From: Megachile rotundata
Lineage: Eukaryota > Arthropoda > Insecta > Hymenoptera > Megachilidae
NCBI RefSeq assembly: GCF_050947335.1
Contig: NW_027473327.1
Location: 2,356,001-2,420,000, forward strand
Direction of reading: 5' to 3'
Length of the DNA stretch: 64,000 nt
The notes beneath the pieces are model-generated. The model saw only the letters and a program-made list of their open reading frames with translations. It did no database searches and was not told the origin of the DNA. A program made the position numbers and the translations under genes. Shown piece after piece: positions 38,001 to 52,199 of the stretch. How positions within the stretch are numbered: the stretch's first letter is position 1; each line of letters opens with the position of its first letter.

Positions 38001-39520
38001 GGTTTGATTGTGATCGTATGATTGCGATATTATGATTGTGATTGTATGATTGTGATTGTATGATAGCGATTGTATGATTGTTATTGTATGATTATGATTG
38101 TATGATTGTGATTGTATGATTACGATTGTATGGTTGTGATTGTATGATTGTGATGGTATGATTGTGATTGTATGATTGTGATTGTATGATTGTGATAGTA
38201 TGATTGTGATTGTATGATTGTGATTGCGTGATTGTGATTGTATGATTGCGATTGTATGATTGTGATTGTATGATTGTGATTGTATGATTGTGATATTATG
38301 ATTGTGATAGTATGACTGTGATTGTATGACTGTGATTGTATGATTGTGATTGTGTGATTGCGATTGTATGATTGCGATTGTATGATTGTGATTATATGAT
38401 TGTGATTGTATGATTGTGATTGTATGACTGTGATTGCATGATTGTGATTGTATGATTGTGATTGTATGATTAGGATTGTGTGATTGTGATAGTATGATTG
38501 TGATTGTATGATTGTGATTGTATGATTGTGATTGTATGATTGTGATTGTATGATTGTGATTGTATGATTGTGATTGTATGATTGTGATTGTATGATTGTA
38601 TTTGGGAGATTGTATTTTGGAGATTGTAATTGTATGATTGCGATTGTATGATTGCGATTGTATGATTGCCATTGTATGATTGCGACTGTATGATTGCGAT
38701 TGTATGATTGCGATTGTATGATTGTGATTGTATGATTGTGATTGTATGATTGTGATTGTATGATTGTGATAATATGATTGCGAATGTATGATTGTGATTG
38801 TATGTCTGTGATTGTATGATTGTGATTGTATGATTGTGATTGTATGATTGTGATTGTATGATTGTGACTGTATGATTCTGATAGTATGATTGTGATTGTA
38901 TGATTGTGATTGTATGATTGTGATTGTATGATTGTATTTGGGAGATTGTATTTGGGAGATTGTAATTGTATGATTGCGATTGGATGATTGAGATTGTATG
39001 GTTGTGATTGTATGATCGTGACTGTATGATTGTGATAGTATGATTGTGATTGTATGATTGTGATTGTATGATTGTGATTGTATGATTGTGATTGTATGAC
39101 TGTGATTGTATGATTGTGATTGTGCGATTGTGATTGTACGATTGTGATTGTACGATTGTGATTGTACGATTATGATTGTATGATTATGATTGTATGATTG
39201 TGATTGCATGATTGTGATTGTATGATTGTCATAGTATGATTGTGATTGTATGACTGTGATTGTATGACTGTGATTGTATGATTGAGATTGTATGATTGTC
39301 ATTGTATGATTATGATTGTATGATTGTGATTGCATGATTGTGATTGTATGATTGAGATTGCATGATTTTGTATGTATGATTGTGATTGTATGATTGTGAT
39401 TGTATGATTGTGATTGTATGATTGTGATTGTATGATTGTGATTGTATGATTGTGATTGTATGATTGTAATTGTGTGATTATGATTGTATGATTGTGATTG
39501 TATGATTGTGATGGTTTGAT
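38000..39520 (+). repeat. About 1.5-kb right-domain higher-order repeat, copy 2
   Basis: Tandem partner of 36500-38000. After the GCG run it continues with ATAATATG, GCGAATG, ATTCTGATAG, a doublet of TTTGGGAG units and the ATTGTCATAG unit at 39225. ATTGTTATTG units also start near 40.0 and 42.07 kb, so further, less complete members of this type follow. Confidence 0.75.
38637..38720 (+). repeat. Run of six GC-variant units, partner of 37111-37194
   Basis: Units start at 38637, 38651, 38665 (ATTGCC), 38679 (GCGACTG), 38693 and 38707. The offset to the first run is 1,526 bp. The run lies directly after a TTTGGG and TTTTGGAG landmark pair and a GTAATTG unit, as do the other long GCG runs. Confidence 0.9.
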
Positions 39521-42500
39521 TGTGATTGTATGATTGCGATATTATGATTGTGATTGTATCATTGTGATTGTATGATAGCGATTGTACGATTGTGATTGTA
39601 TGATTATGATTGTATGATTATGATTGTATGATTGTGATTGCATGATTGTGATTGTATGATTGTCATAGTATGATTGTGATTGTATGACTGTGATTGTATG
39701 ACTGTGATTGTATGATTGTGATTGTATGATTGAGATTGCATGATTTTGTATGTATGATTGTGATTGTATGATTGTGATTGTATGATTGTGATTGTATGAT
39801 TGTGATTGTATGATTGTGATTGTATGATTGTGATTGTATGATTGTGATTGTATGATTGTGATTGTATGATTGTGATTGTATGATTGTAATTGTATGATTA
39901 TGATTGTATGATTGTGATTGTATGATTGTGATGGTTTGATTGTGATTGTATGATTGCGATATTATGATTGTGATTGTATGATTGTGATTGTATGATAGCG
40001 ATTGTATGATTGTTATTGTATGATTATGATTGTATGATAGTGATTGTATGAATACGATTGTATGGTTGTGATTGTATGATTGTGATGGTATGATTGTGAT
40101 TGTATGATTGTGATTGTATGATTGTGATAGTATGATTGTGATTGTATGATTGTGATTGCGTGATTGTGATTGCATGATTGCGATTGTATGATTGTGATTG
40201 TATGATTGTGATTGTATGATTGTGATATTATGATTGTGATAGTATGACTGTGATTGTATGACTGTGATTGTATGACTGTGATTGTATGATTGAGATTGCA
40301 TGATTTTGTATGTATGATTGTGATTGTATGATTGTGATTGTATGATCGTGATTGTATGGTTGTGATAGTATGATTGTGATTGTATGATTGTGATTGTATG
40401 ATTGTGATTGTATGACTGTGATTGTATGATTGTGATTGTGCGATTGTGATTGTATGATTGTATTTGGGAGATTGTTTTTGGGAGATTGTAATTGTATGAT
40501 TGCGATTGTATGATTGAGATTGTATGATTGTGATTGTATGGTTGTGATTGTATGATTGTGATAGTATAATTGTGATTGTGTGATTGTGATTGTATGACTG
40601 TGATTGTATGATTGTGATTGTATGATCGTGATTGTATGATTGTGATAGTATGATTGTGATTGTATGATTGTGATTGTATGATTGTGATTGTATGACTGTG
40701 ATTGTATGATTGTGATTGTGCGATTGTGATTGTACGATTGTGATTGTACGATTGTGATTGTATGATTATGATTGTATGATTATGATTGTATGATTGTGAT
40801 TGCATGATTGTGATTGTATGATTGTGATAGTACGATTGTGATTGTATGACTGTGATTGTGTGACTGTGATTGTATGATTGTGATTGTATGATTGTCATTG
40901 TATGATTATGATTGTATGATTGTGATTGCATGATTGTGATTGTATGATTGAGATTGCATGATTTTGTATGTATGATTGTGATTGTATGATTGTGATTGTA
41001 TGATTGTAATTGTATGATTGTGATTGTCTGATTGTGATTGTATGATTGCGATATTATGATTGTGATTGTATGATTGTGATTGTATGATAGCGATTGTATG
41101 ATTGTGATTGTATCATTATGATTCTACGATTGTGATTGTATGATTATGATTGTATGGTTGTGATTGTATGATTGTGATTGTATGATTGTGATTGCATGAT
41201 TGTGATTGTATGATTCTGATAGTATGATTGTGATAGTATGACTGTGATTGTATGACTGTGATTGTATGATTATGATTGTATGATTGTGATTGTCTGATTG
41301 TGGTTGTATGATTGTGATTGTATGATTGTGATTGTATGATTGTCATTGTATGATTATGATTGTATGATTGTGATTGCATGATTGTGATTGTATGATTGAG
41401 ATTACATGATTTTGTATGTATGATTGTGATTGTATGATTGTGATTGTATGATTGTGATAATATGATTGCGAATGTATGATTGTGATTGTATGTCTGTGAT
41501 TGTATGATTGTGATTGTATGATTGTGATAGTATGATTGTGATTGTAAGATTGTGATTGTATGTCTGTGATTGTATGATTGTGATTGTATGATTTTGAATG
41601 TATGATTGTGATTGTATGATTGTGATTGTATGACTGTGATTGTATGATTGTGATTGTGCGATTGTGATTGTACGATTGTGATTGTACGATTGTGATTGTA
41701 TGATTATGATTGTATGATTATGATTGTATGATTGTGATTGCATGATTGTGATTGTATGATTGTCATAGTATGATTGTGATTGTATGACTGTGATTGTATA
41801 ACTGTGATTGTATGATTGTGATTGTATGATTGTCATTGTATGATTATGATTGTATGATTGTGATTGCATGATTGTGATTGTATGATTGAGATTGCATGAT
41901 TTTGTATGTATGATTGTGATTGTATGATTGTGATTGTATGATTGTGATTGTATGATTGTGATTGTATGATTGTGATTGTATGATTGTGATTGTATGATTG
42001 TGATTGTATGATTGTGATTGTATGATTGTAATTGTGTGATTATGATTGTATGATTGTGATTGTATGATTGTTATTGTATGATTATGATTGTATGATAGTG
42101 ATTGTATGATTACGATTGTATGGTTGTGATTGTATGATTGTGATGGTATGATTGTGATTGTATGATTGTGATTGTATGATTGTGATAGTATGATTGTGAT
42201 TGTATGATTGTGATTGCGTGATTGTGATTGTATGATTGCGATTGTATGATTGTGATTGTATGATTGTGATTGTATGATTGTGATATTATGATTGTGATAG
42301 TATGACTGTGATTGTATGACTGTGATTGTATGATTGTGATTGTGTGATTGCGATTGTATGATTGCGATTGTATGATTGTGATTGTATGATTGTGATTGTA
42401 TGATTGTGATTGTATGACTGTGATTGCATGATTGTGATTGTATGATTGTGATTGTATGATTAGGATTGTGTGATTGTGATAGTATGATTGTGATTGTATG

Positions 42501-42589
42501 ATTGTGATTGTATGATTGTGATTGTATGATTGTGATTGTATGATTGTGATTGTATGATTGTATTTTGGAGATTGTAATTGTATGATTGC

Positions 42590-45300
42590 GATTGTATGAT
42601 TGCGATTGTATGATTGTGATTGTATGACTGTGATTGTATGATTGTGATTGTATGATTGTGATTGTATGATTAGGATTGTGTGATTGTGATAGTATGATTG
42701 TGATTGTATGATTGTGATTGTATGATTGTGATTGTATGATTGTGATTGTATGATTGTGATTGTATGATTGTGATTGTATGATTGCGATTGTATGATTGCG
42801 ATTGTATGATTGTGATTGTATGATTGTGATTGTATGATTGTGATTGTATGATTGTGATAATATGATTGCGAATGTATGATTGTGATTGTATGTCTGTGAT
42901 TGTATGATTGTGATTGTATGATTCTGATAGTATGATTGTGATTGTATGATTGTGATTGTATGATTGTGATTGTATGATTGTATTTGGGAGATTGTATTTG
43001 GGAGATTGTAATTGTATGATTGCGATTGGATGATTGAGATTGTATGGTTGTGATTGTATGATCGTGACTGTATGATTGTGATAGTATGATTGTGATTGTA
43101 TGATTGTGATTGTATGATTGTGATTGTATGACTGTGATTGTATGATTGTGATTGTGCGATTGTGATTGTACGATTGTGATTGTACGATTGTGATTGTACG
43201 ATTATGATTGTATGATTATGATTGTATGATTGTGATTGCATGATTGTGATTGTATGATTGTCATAGTATGATTGTGATTGTATGACTGTGATTGTACGAC
43301 TGTGATTGTATGATTGTGATTGTATGATTGTCATTGTATGATTATGATTGGAGGATTGTGATTGCATGATTGTGATTGTATGATTGAGATTGCATGATTT
43401 TGTATGTATGATTGTGATTGTATGATTGTGATTGTATGATTGTGATTGTATGATTGTGTTTGTATGATTGTGATTGTATGATTGTGACTGTATGCTTGTA
43501 ATTGTATGATTATGATTGTATGATTGTGATTGTATGATTGTCATGGTTTGATTGTGATTGTATGATTGCGATATTATGATTGTGATTGTATGATTGTGAT
43601 TGTATGATAGCGATTGTATGATTGTGATTGTATGATTATGATTGTATGATTGTGATTGTATGATTATGATTGTATGGTTGTGATTGTATGATTGTGATGG
43701 TATGTTTGTGATTGTATGACTGTGATTGTATGATTGTGATTGTATGATTGTGATTGTATGATTAGGATTGTGTGATTGTGATAGTATGATTGTGATTGTA
43801 TGATTGTGATTGTATGATTGTATTTGGGAGATTGTATTTTGGAGATTGTAATTGTCTGATTGCGATTGTATGATCGTGATTGTATGATTGTGATTGCGTG
43901 ATTGTGATTGTATGATTGCGATTGTATGATTGTGATTGTATGATTGTGATTGTATGATTGTGATATTATGATTGTGATATTATGACTGTGATTGTATGAC
44001 TGTGATTGTATGATTGTGATTGTGTGATTGCGATTGTATGATTGCGATTGTATGATTGCGATTGTATGATTGTGATTGTATGATTGTCATTGTATGACTG
44101 TGATTGTATGATTGTGATTGTATGATTGTGATTGTATGATTAGGATTGTGTGATTGTGATAGTCTGATTGTGATTGTATGATTGTGATTGTATGATTGTA
44201 TTTGGGAGATTGTATTTTGGAGATTGTAATTGTATGATTGCGATTGTATGATCGTGATTGTATGATTGTGATTGTATGATTGTGATTGTATGATTGTGAT
44301 TGTATGATTGTGATTGTATGATTGTGATTGTATGATTGTGATTGTTTGATTGTAATTGTATGATTATGATTGTATGATTGTGATTGTATGATTGTGATTG
44401 TATGATTGTGATTTTATGATTGTGATTGTATGACTGTGATTGTATGATTGTGATTGTATGATTGTGATTGTATGATTCGGATTGTGTGATTGTGATAGTA
44501 TGATTGTGATTGTATGATTGTGATTGTATGATTGTGGTTGTATGATTAGGATTGTGTGATTGTGATAGTATGATTGTGATTGTATGATTGTGATTGTATG
44601 ATTGTATTTGGGAGATTGTATTTTGGAGATTGTAATTGTATGATTGCGATTGTATGATCGTGATTGTATGATTGTGATTGCGTGATTGTGATTGTATGAT
44701 TGCGATTGTATGATTGTGATTGTATGATTGTGATTGTATGATTGTGATATTATGATTGTGATATTATGACTGTGATTGTATGACTGTGATTGTATAATTG
44801 TGATTGTGTGATTGCGATTGTATGATTGCGATTGTATGATTGCGATTGTATGATTGTGATTGTATGATTGTGATTGTATGACTGTGATTGTATGATTGTG
44901 ATTGTATGATTAGGATTGTGTGATTGTGATAGTATGATTGTGATTGTATGATTGTGATTGTATGATTGTATTTGGGAGATTGTATTTTGGAGATTGTAAT
45001 TGTATGATTGCGATTGTATGATTGTGATTGCATGACTGTGATTGTATGATTGTGATTGTATGATTATGATTGTATGATTGTGATTGTATGATTGTAATGG
45101 TTTGATTGTGATTGTATGATTGCGATATTATGATTGTGATTGTATGATTGTGGTTGTATGATTGTGATTGTATGATTGTATTTGGGAGATTGTGATTGTA
45201 TGATTGCGATTGTATGATTGTGATTGCGTGATTGTGATTGTATGATTGCGATTGTATGATTGTGATTGGATGGTTGTGATTGTATGATCGTGACTGTATG
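42590..45300 (+). repeat. About 2.7-kb higher-order block, copy 1 of 3
   Basis: It matches 49310-52020 line for line at an offset of 6,720 bp (480 units) at both ends. Internal one- and two-unit losses are compensated, with the offset falling to 6,706 and 6,692 near 44-44.5 kb before returning. Shared rare units include GTGTTTG, ATGCTTG, ATTGTCATGG (43537) and ATTCGG (44475). Private differences include GGAGGATTG at about 43.35 kb and GTCTGATTG at about 44.16 kb. Confidence 0.87.
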
Positions 45301-48300
45301 ATTGTGATAGTATGATTGTGATTGTATGATTGTGATTGTATGATTGTGATTGTATGATTGTGATTGTATGGTTGTGATTGTATGATTGTGATGGTATGAT
45401 TGTGATTGTATGATTGCGATAGTATGATTGTGATTGTATGATTGTGATTGTATGATTGTGACTGTATGATTGTGATTGTATGATTGTGATTGCGTGATTG
45501 TGATTGTATGATTGCGATTGTATGATTGTGATTGTATGATTGTGATTGTCTGATTGTGGTTGTATGATTGTGATTGTATGATTGTGATTGTCTGATTGTC
45601 ATTGTATGATTATGATTGTATGATTGTGATTGCATGATTGTGATTGTATGATTGAGATTGCATGATTTTGTATGTATGATAGTGATTGTATGATTGTGAT
45701 TGTATGACTGTGATTGTATGATTGTGATTGTGCGATTGTGATTGTACGATTGTGATTGTACGATTGTGATTGTACGATTATGATTGTATGATTATGATTG
45801 TATGATTGTGATTGCATGATTGTGATTGTATGATTGTCATAGTATGATTGTGATTGTATGACTGTGATTGTATGACTGTGATTGTATGATTGTGATTGTA
45901 TGATTGTCATTCTATGATTATGGTTGTATGATTGTGATTGTATGATTGTGATGGTTTGATTGTGATTGTATGATTGCGATATTATGATTGTGATTGTATG
46001 ATTGTGATTGTATGATAGCGATTGTATGATTGTTGTTGTATGATTATGATTGTATGATTGTGATTGTATGATTACGATTGTATGGTTGTGATTGTATGAT
46101 TGTGATGGTATGATTGTGATTGCATGATTGTGATTGTATGATTGTGATAGTATGATTGTGATTGTATGATTGTGATTGCGTGATTGTGATTGTATGATTG
46201 CGATTGTATGATTGTGATTGTATGATTGTGATTGTATGATTGTGATATTATGATTGTGATAGTATGACTGTGATTGTATGACTGTGATTGTATGATTGTG
46301 ATTGTGTGATTGCGATTGTATGATTGCGATTGTATGATTGTGATTGTATGATTGTGATTGTATGATTGTGATTGTATGACTGTGATTGTATGATTGTGAT
46401 TGTATGATTGTGATTGTATGATTAGGATTGTGTGATTGTGATAGTATGATTGTGATTGTATGATTGTGATTGTATGATTGTGATTGTATGATTGTGATTG
46501 TATGATTGTGATTGTATGATTGTGATTGTATGATTGCGATTGTATGATTGCGATTGTATGATTGTGATTGTATGATTGTGATTGTATGATTGTGATTGTA
46601 TGATTGTGATAATATGATTGCGAATGTATGATTGTGATTGTATGTCTGTGATTGTATGATTGTGATTGTATGATTCTGATAGTATGATTGTGATTGTATG
46701 ATTGTGATTGTATGATTGTGATTGTATGATTGTCATGGTTTGATTGTGATTGTATGATTGCGATATTATGATTGTGATTGTATGATTGTGATTGTATGAT
46801 AGCGATTGTATGATTGTGATTGTATGATTATGATTGTATGATTGTGATTGTATGATTATGATTGTATGGTTGTGATTGTATGATTGTGATGGTATGATTG
46901 TGATTGTATGACTGTGATTGTATGATTGTGATTGTATGATTGTGATTGTATGATTAGGATTGTGTGATTGTGATAGTATGATTGTGATTGTATGATTGTG
47001 ATTGTATGATTGTATTTGGGAGATTGTATTTTGGAGATTGTAATTGTCTGATTGCGATTGTATGATCGTGATTGTATGATTGTGATTGCGTGATTGTGAT
47101 TGTATGATTGCGATTGTATGATTGTGATTGTATGATTGTGATTGTATGATTGTGATTGTATGATTGTGATTGTATGATTGTAATTGTATGATTATGATTG
47201 TATGATTGTGATTGTATGATTGTGATTGTATGATTGTGATTGTATGATTGTGATTGTATGACTGTGATTGTATGATTGTGATTGTATGATTGTGATTGTA
47301 TGATTATGATTGTGTGATTGTGATAGTATGATTGTGATTGTATGATTGTGATTGTATGATTGTGATTGTATGATTGTGATTGTATGATTAGGATTGTGTG
47401 ATTGTGATAGTATGATTGTGATTGTATGATTGTGATTGTATGATTGTATTTGGGAGATTGTATTTTGGAGATTGTAATTGTATGATTGCGATTGTATGAT
47501 CGTGATTGTATGATTGCGATTGCGTGATTGTGATTGTATGATTGCGATTGTATGATTGTGATTGTATGATTGTGATTGTATGATTGTGATATTATGATTG
47601 TGATATTATGACTGTGATTGTATGACTGTGATTGTATGATTGTGATTGTGTGATTGCGATTGTATGATTGCGATTGTATGATTGCGATTGTATGATTGTG
47701 ATTGTATGATTGTGATTGTATGACTGCGATTGTATGATTGTGATTGTATGATTGTGATTGTATGATTGTGATTGTATGATTGTGATTGTATGGTTGTGAT
47801 TGTATGATTTAGATGGTATTATTGTGATTGTATGATAGCGATTGTATGATTGAGATTGCATGATTTTGTATGTATGATTGTGATTGTATGATTGTGATTG
47901 TATGACTGTGATTGTATGATTGTGATTGTGCGATTGTGATTGTACGATTGTGATTGTACGATTGTGATTGTACGATTATGATTGTATGATTATGATTGTA
48001 TGATTGTGATTGCATGATTGTGATTGTATGATTGTCATAGTATGATTGTGATTGTATGACTGTGATTGTATGACTGTGATTGTATGATTGTGATTGTATG
48101 ATTGTCATTCTATGATTATGATTGTATGATTGTGATTGTATGATTGTGATGGTTTGATTGTGATTGTATGATTGCGATATTATGATTGTGATTGTATGAT
48201 TGTGATTGTATGATAGCGATTGTATGATTGTTGTTGTATGATTATGATTGTATGATTGTGATTGCATGATTGTGATAGTATGATTGTGATTGTATGATTG

Positions 48301-49309
48301 TGATTGTATGATTGTGATTGTATGATTGTGATTGTATGGTTGTGATTGTATGATTGTGATGGTATGATTGTGATTGTATGATTGCGATAGTATGATTGTG
48401 ATTGTATGATTGTGATTGTATGATTGTGACTGTATGATTGTGATTGTATGATTGTGATTGCGTGATTGTGATTGTATGATTGCGATTGTATGATTGTGAT
48501 TGTATGATTGTGATTGTCTGATTGTGGTTGTATGATTGTGATTGTATGATTGTGATTGTCTGATTGTCATTGTATGATTATGATTGTATGATTGTGATTG
48601 CATGATTGTGATTGTATGATTGAGATTGCATGATTTTGTATGTATGATTGTGATTGTATGATTGTGATTGTATGACTGTGATTGTATGATTGTGATTGTG
48701 CGATTGTGATTGTACGATTGTGATTGTACGATTGTGATTGTACGATTATGATTGTATGATTATGATTGTATGATTGTGATTGCATGATTGTGATTGTATG
48801 ATTGTCATAGTATGATTGTGATTGTATGACTGTGATTGTATGACTGTGATTGTATGATTGTGATTGTATGATTGCCATTCTATGATTATGATTGCATGAT
48901 TGTGATTGTATGATTGTGATGGTTTGATTGTGATTGTATGATTGCGATATTATGATTGTGATTGTATGATTGTGATTGTATGATAGCGATTGTATGATTG
49001 TTGTTGTATGATTATGATTGTATGATTGTGATTGTATGATTACGATTGTATGGTTGTGATTGTATGATTGTGATGGTATGATTGTGATTGCATGATTGTG
49101 ATTGTATGATTGTGATAGTATGATTGTGATTGTATGATTGTGATTGCGTGATTGTGATTGTATGATTGCGATTGTATGATTGTGATTGTATGAATGTGAT
49201 TGTATGATTGTGATATTATGATTGTGATAGAATGACTGTGATTGTATGACTGTGATTGTATGATTGTGATTGTGTGATTGCGATTGTATGATTGCGATTG
49301 TATGATTGT

Positions 49310-52199
49310 GATTGTATGATTGTGATTGTATGATTGTGATTGTATGACTGTGATTGTATGATTGCGATTGTATGATTGTGATTGTATGATTAGGATTGTG
49401 TGATTGTGATAGTATGATTGTGATTGTATGATTGTGATTGTATGATTGTGATTATATGATTGTGATTGTATGATTGTGATTGTATGATTGTGATTGTATG
49501 ATTGCGATTGTATGATTGCGATTGTATGATTGTGATTGTATGATTGTGATTGTATGATTGTGATTGTATGATTGTGATAATATGATTGCGAATGTATGAT
49601 TGTGATTGTATGTCTGTGATTGTATGATTGTGATTGTATGATTCTGATAGTATGATTGTGATTGTATGATTGTGATTGTATGATTGTGATTGTATGATTG
49701 TATTTGGGAGATTGTATTTGGGAGATTGTAATTGTATGATTGCGATTGGATGATTGAGATTGTATGGTTGTGATTGTATGATCGTGACTGTATGATTGTG
49801 ATAGTATGATTGTGATTGTATGATTGTGATTGTATGATTGTGATTGTATGACTGTGATTGTATGATTGTGATTGTGCGATTGTGATTGTACGATTGTGAT
49901 TGTACGATTGTGATTGTACGATTATGATTGTATGATTATGATTGTATGATTGTGATTGCATGATTGTGATTGTATGATTGTCATAGTATGATTGTGATTG
50001 TGTGACTGTGATTGTACGACTGTGATTGTATGATTGTGATTGTATGATTGTCATTGTATGATTATGATTGTATGATTGTGATTGCATGATTGTGATTGTA
50101 TGATTGAGATTGCATGATTTTGTATGTATGATTGTGATTGTATGATTGTGATTGTATGATTGTGATTGTATGATTGTGTTTGTATGATTGTGATTGTATG
50201 ATTGTGACTGTATGCTTGTAATTGTATGATTATGATTGTATGATTGTGATTGTATGATTGTCATGGTTTGATTGTGATTGTATGATTGCGATATTATGAT
50301 TGTGATTGTATGATTGTGATTGTATGATAGCGATTGTATGATTGTGATTGTATGATTATGATTGTATGATTGTGATTGTATGATTATGATTGTATGATTG
50401 TGATTGTATGATTGTGATGGTATGATTGTGATTGTATGACTGTGATTGTATGATTGTGATTGTATGATTGTGATTGTATGATTAGGATTGTGTGATTGTG
50501 ATAGTATGATTGTGATTGTATGATTGTGATTGTATGATTGTATTTGGGAGATTGTATTTTGGAGATTGTAATTGTCTGATTGCGATTGTATGATCGTGAA
50601 TGTATGATTGTGATTGCGTGATTGTGATTGTATGATTGCGATTGTATGATTGTGATTGTATGATTGTGATTGTATGATTGTGATATTATGACTGTGATTG
50701 TATGACTGTGATTGTATGATTGTGATTGTGTGATTGCGATTGTATGATTGCGATTGTATGATTGCGATTGTATGATTGTGATTGTATGATTGTCATTGTA
50801 TGACTGTGATTGTATGATTGTGATTGTATGATTGTGATTGTATGATTAGGATTGTGTGATTGTGATAGTATGATTGTGATTGTATGATTGTGATTGTATG
50901 ATTGTATTTGGGAGATTGTATTTTGGAGATTGTAATTGTATGATTGCGATTGTATGATCGTGATTGTATGATTGTGATTGTATGATTGTGATTGTATGAT
51001 TGTGATTGTATGATTGTGATTGTATGATTGTGATTGTATGATTGTAATTGTATGATTATGATTGTATGATTGTGATTGTATGATTGTGATTGTATGATTG
51101 TGATTGTATGATTGTGATTGTATGACTGTGATTGTATGATTGTGATTGTATGATTGTGATTGTATGATTCGGATTGTGTGATTGTGATAGTATGATTGTG
51201 ATTGTATGATTGTGATTGTATGATTGTGATTGTATGATTGTGATTGTATGATTAGGATTGTGTGATTGTGATAGTATGATTGTGATTGTATGATTGTGAT
51301 TGTATGATTGTATTTGGGAGATTGTATTTTGGAGATTGTAATTGTATGATTGCGATTGTATGATCGTGATTGTATGATTGTGATTGCGTGATTGTGATTG
51401 TATGATTGCGATTGTATGATTGTGATTGTATGATTGTGATTGTATGATTGTGATATTATGATTGTGATATTATGACTGTGATTGTATGACTGTGATTGTA
51501 TGATTGTGATTGTGTGATTGCGATTGTATGATTGCGATTGTATGATTGCGATTGTATGATTGTGATTGTATGATTGTGATTGTATGACTGTGATTGTATG
51601 ATTGTGATTGTATGATTGTGATTGTATGATTAGGATTGTGTGATTGTGATAGTATGATTGTGATTGTATGATTGTGATTGTATGATTGTATTTGGGAGAT
51701 TGTATTTTGGAGATTGTAATTGTATGATTGCGATTGTATGATTGCGATTGCATGACTGTGATTGTATGATTGTGATTGTATGATTATGATTGGATGATTG
51801 TGATTGTATGATTGTAATGGTTTGATTGTGATTGTATGATTGCGATATTATGATTGTGATTGTATGATTGTGGTTGTATGATTGTGATTGTATGATTGTA
51901 TTTGGGAGATTGTGATTGTATGATTGCGATTGTATGATTGTGATTGCGTGATTGTGATTGTATGATTGCGATTGTATGATTGTGATTGTATGGTTGTGAT
52001 TGTATGATCGTGACTGTATGATTGTGATTGCGTGATTGTGATTGTATGATTGCGATTGTATGATTGTGATTGTATGATTGTGATTGTATGATTGTGATAT
52101 TATGATTGTGATATAATGACTGTGATTGTATGACTGTGATTGTATGATTGTGATTGTATGATTGTGATTGTCTGATTGTGGTTGTATGATTGTGATTGT
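49310..52199 (+). repeat. About 2.6-2.9-kb higher-order block, copy 2 of 3
   Basis: It matches copy 1 (42590-45300) at offset 6,720, and from about 49570 it matches copy 3 at offset 2,632 (188 units): ATAATATG at 49576/52208 and ATTGTCATAG at 49977/52609. The segment 49570-52199 and the next 2,631 bp form a direct tandem pair. The 355-residue minus-strand frames 50686-51753 and 53317-54384 translate alike. Confidence 0.9.
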
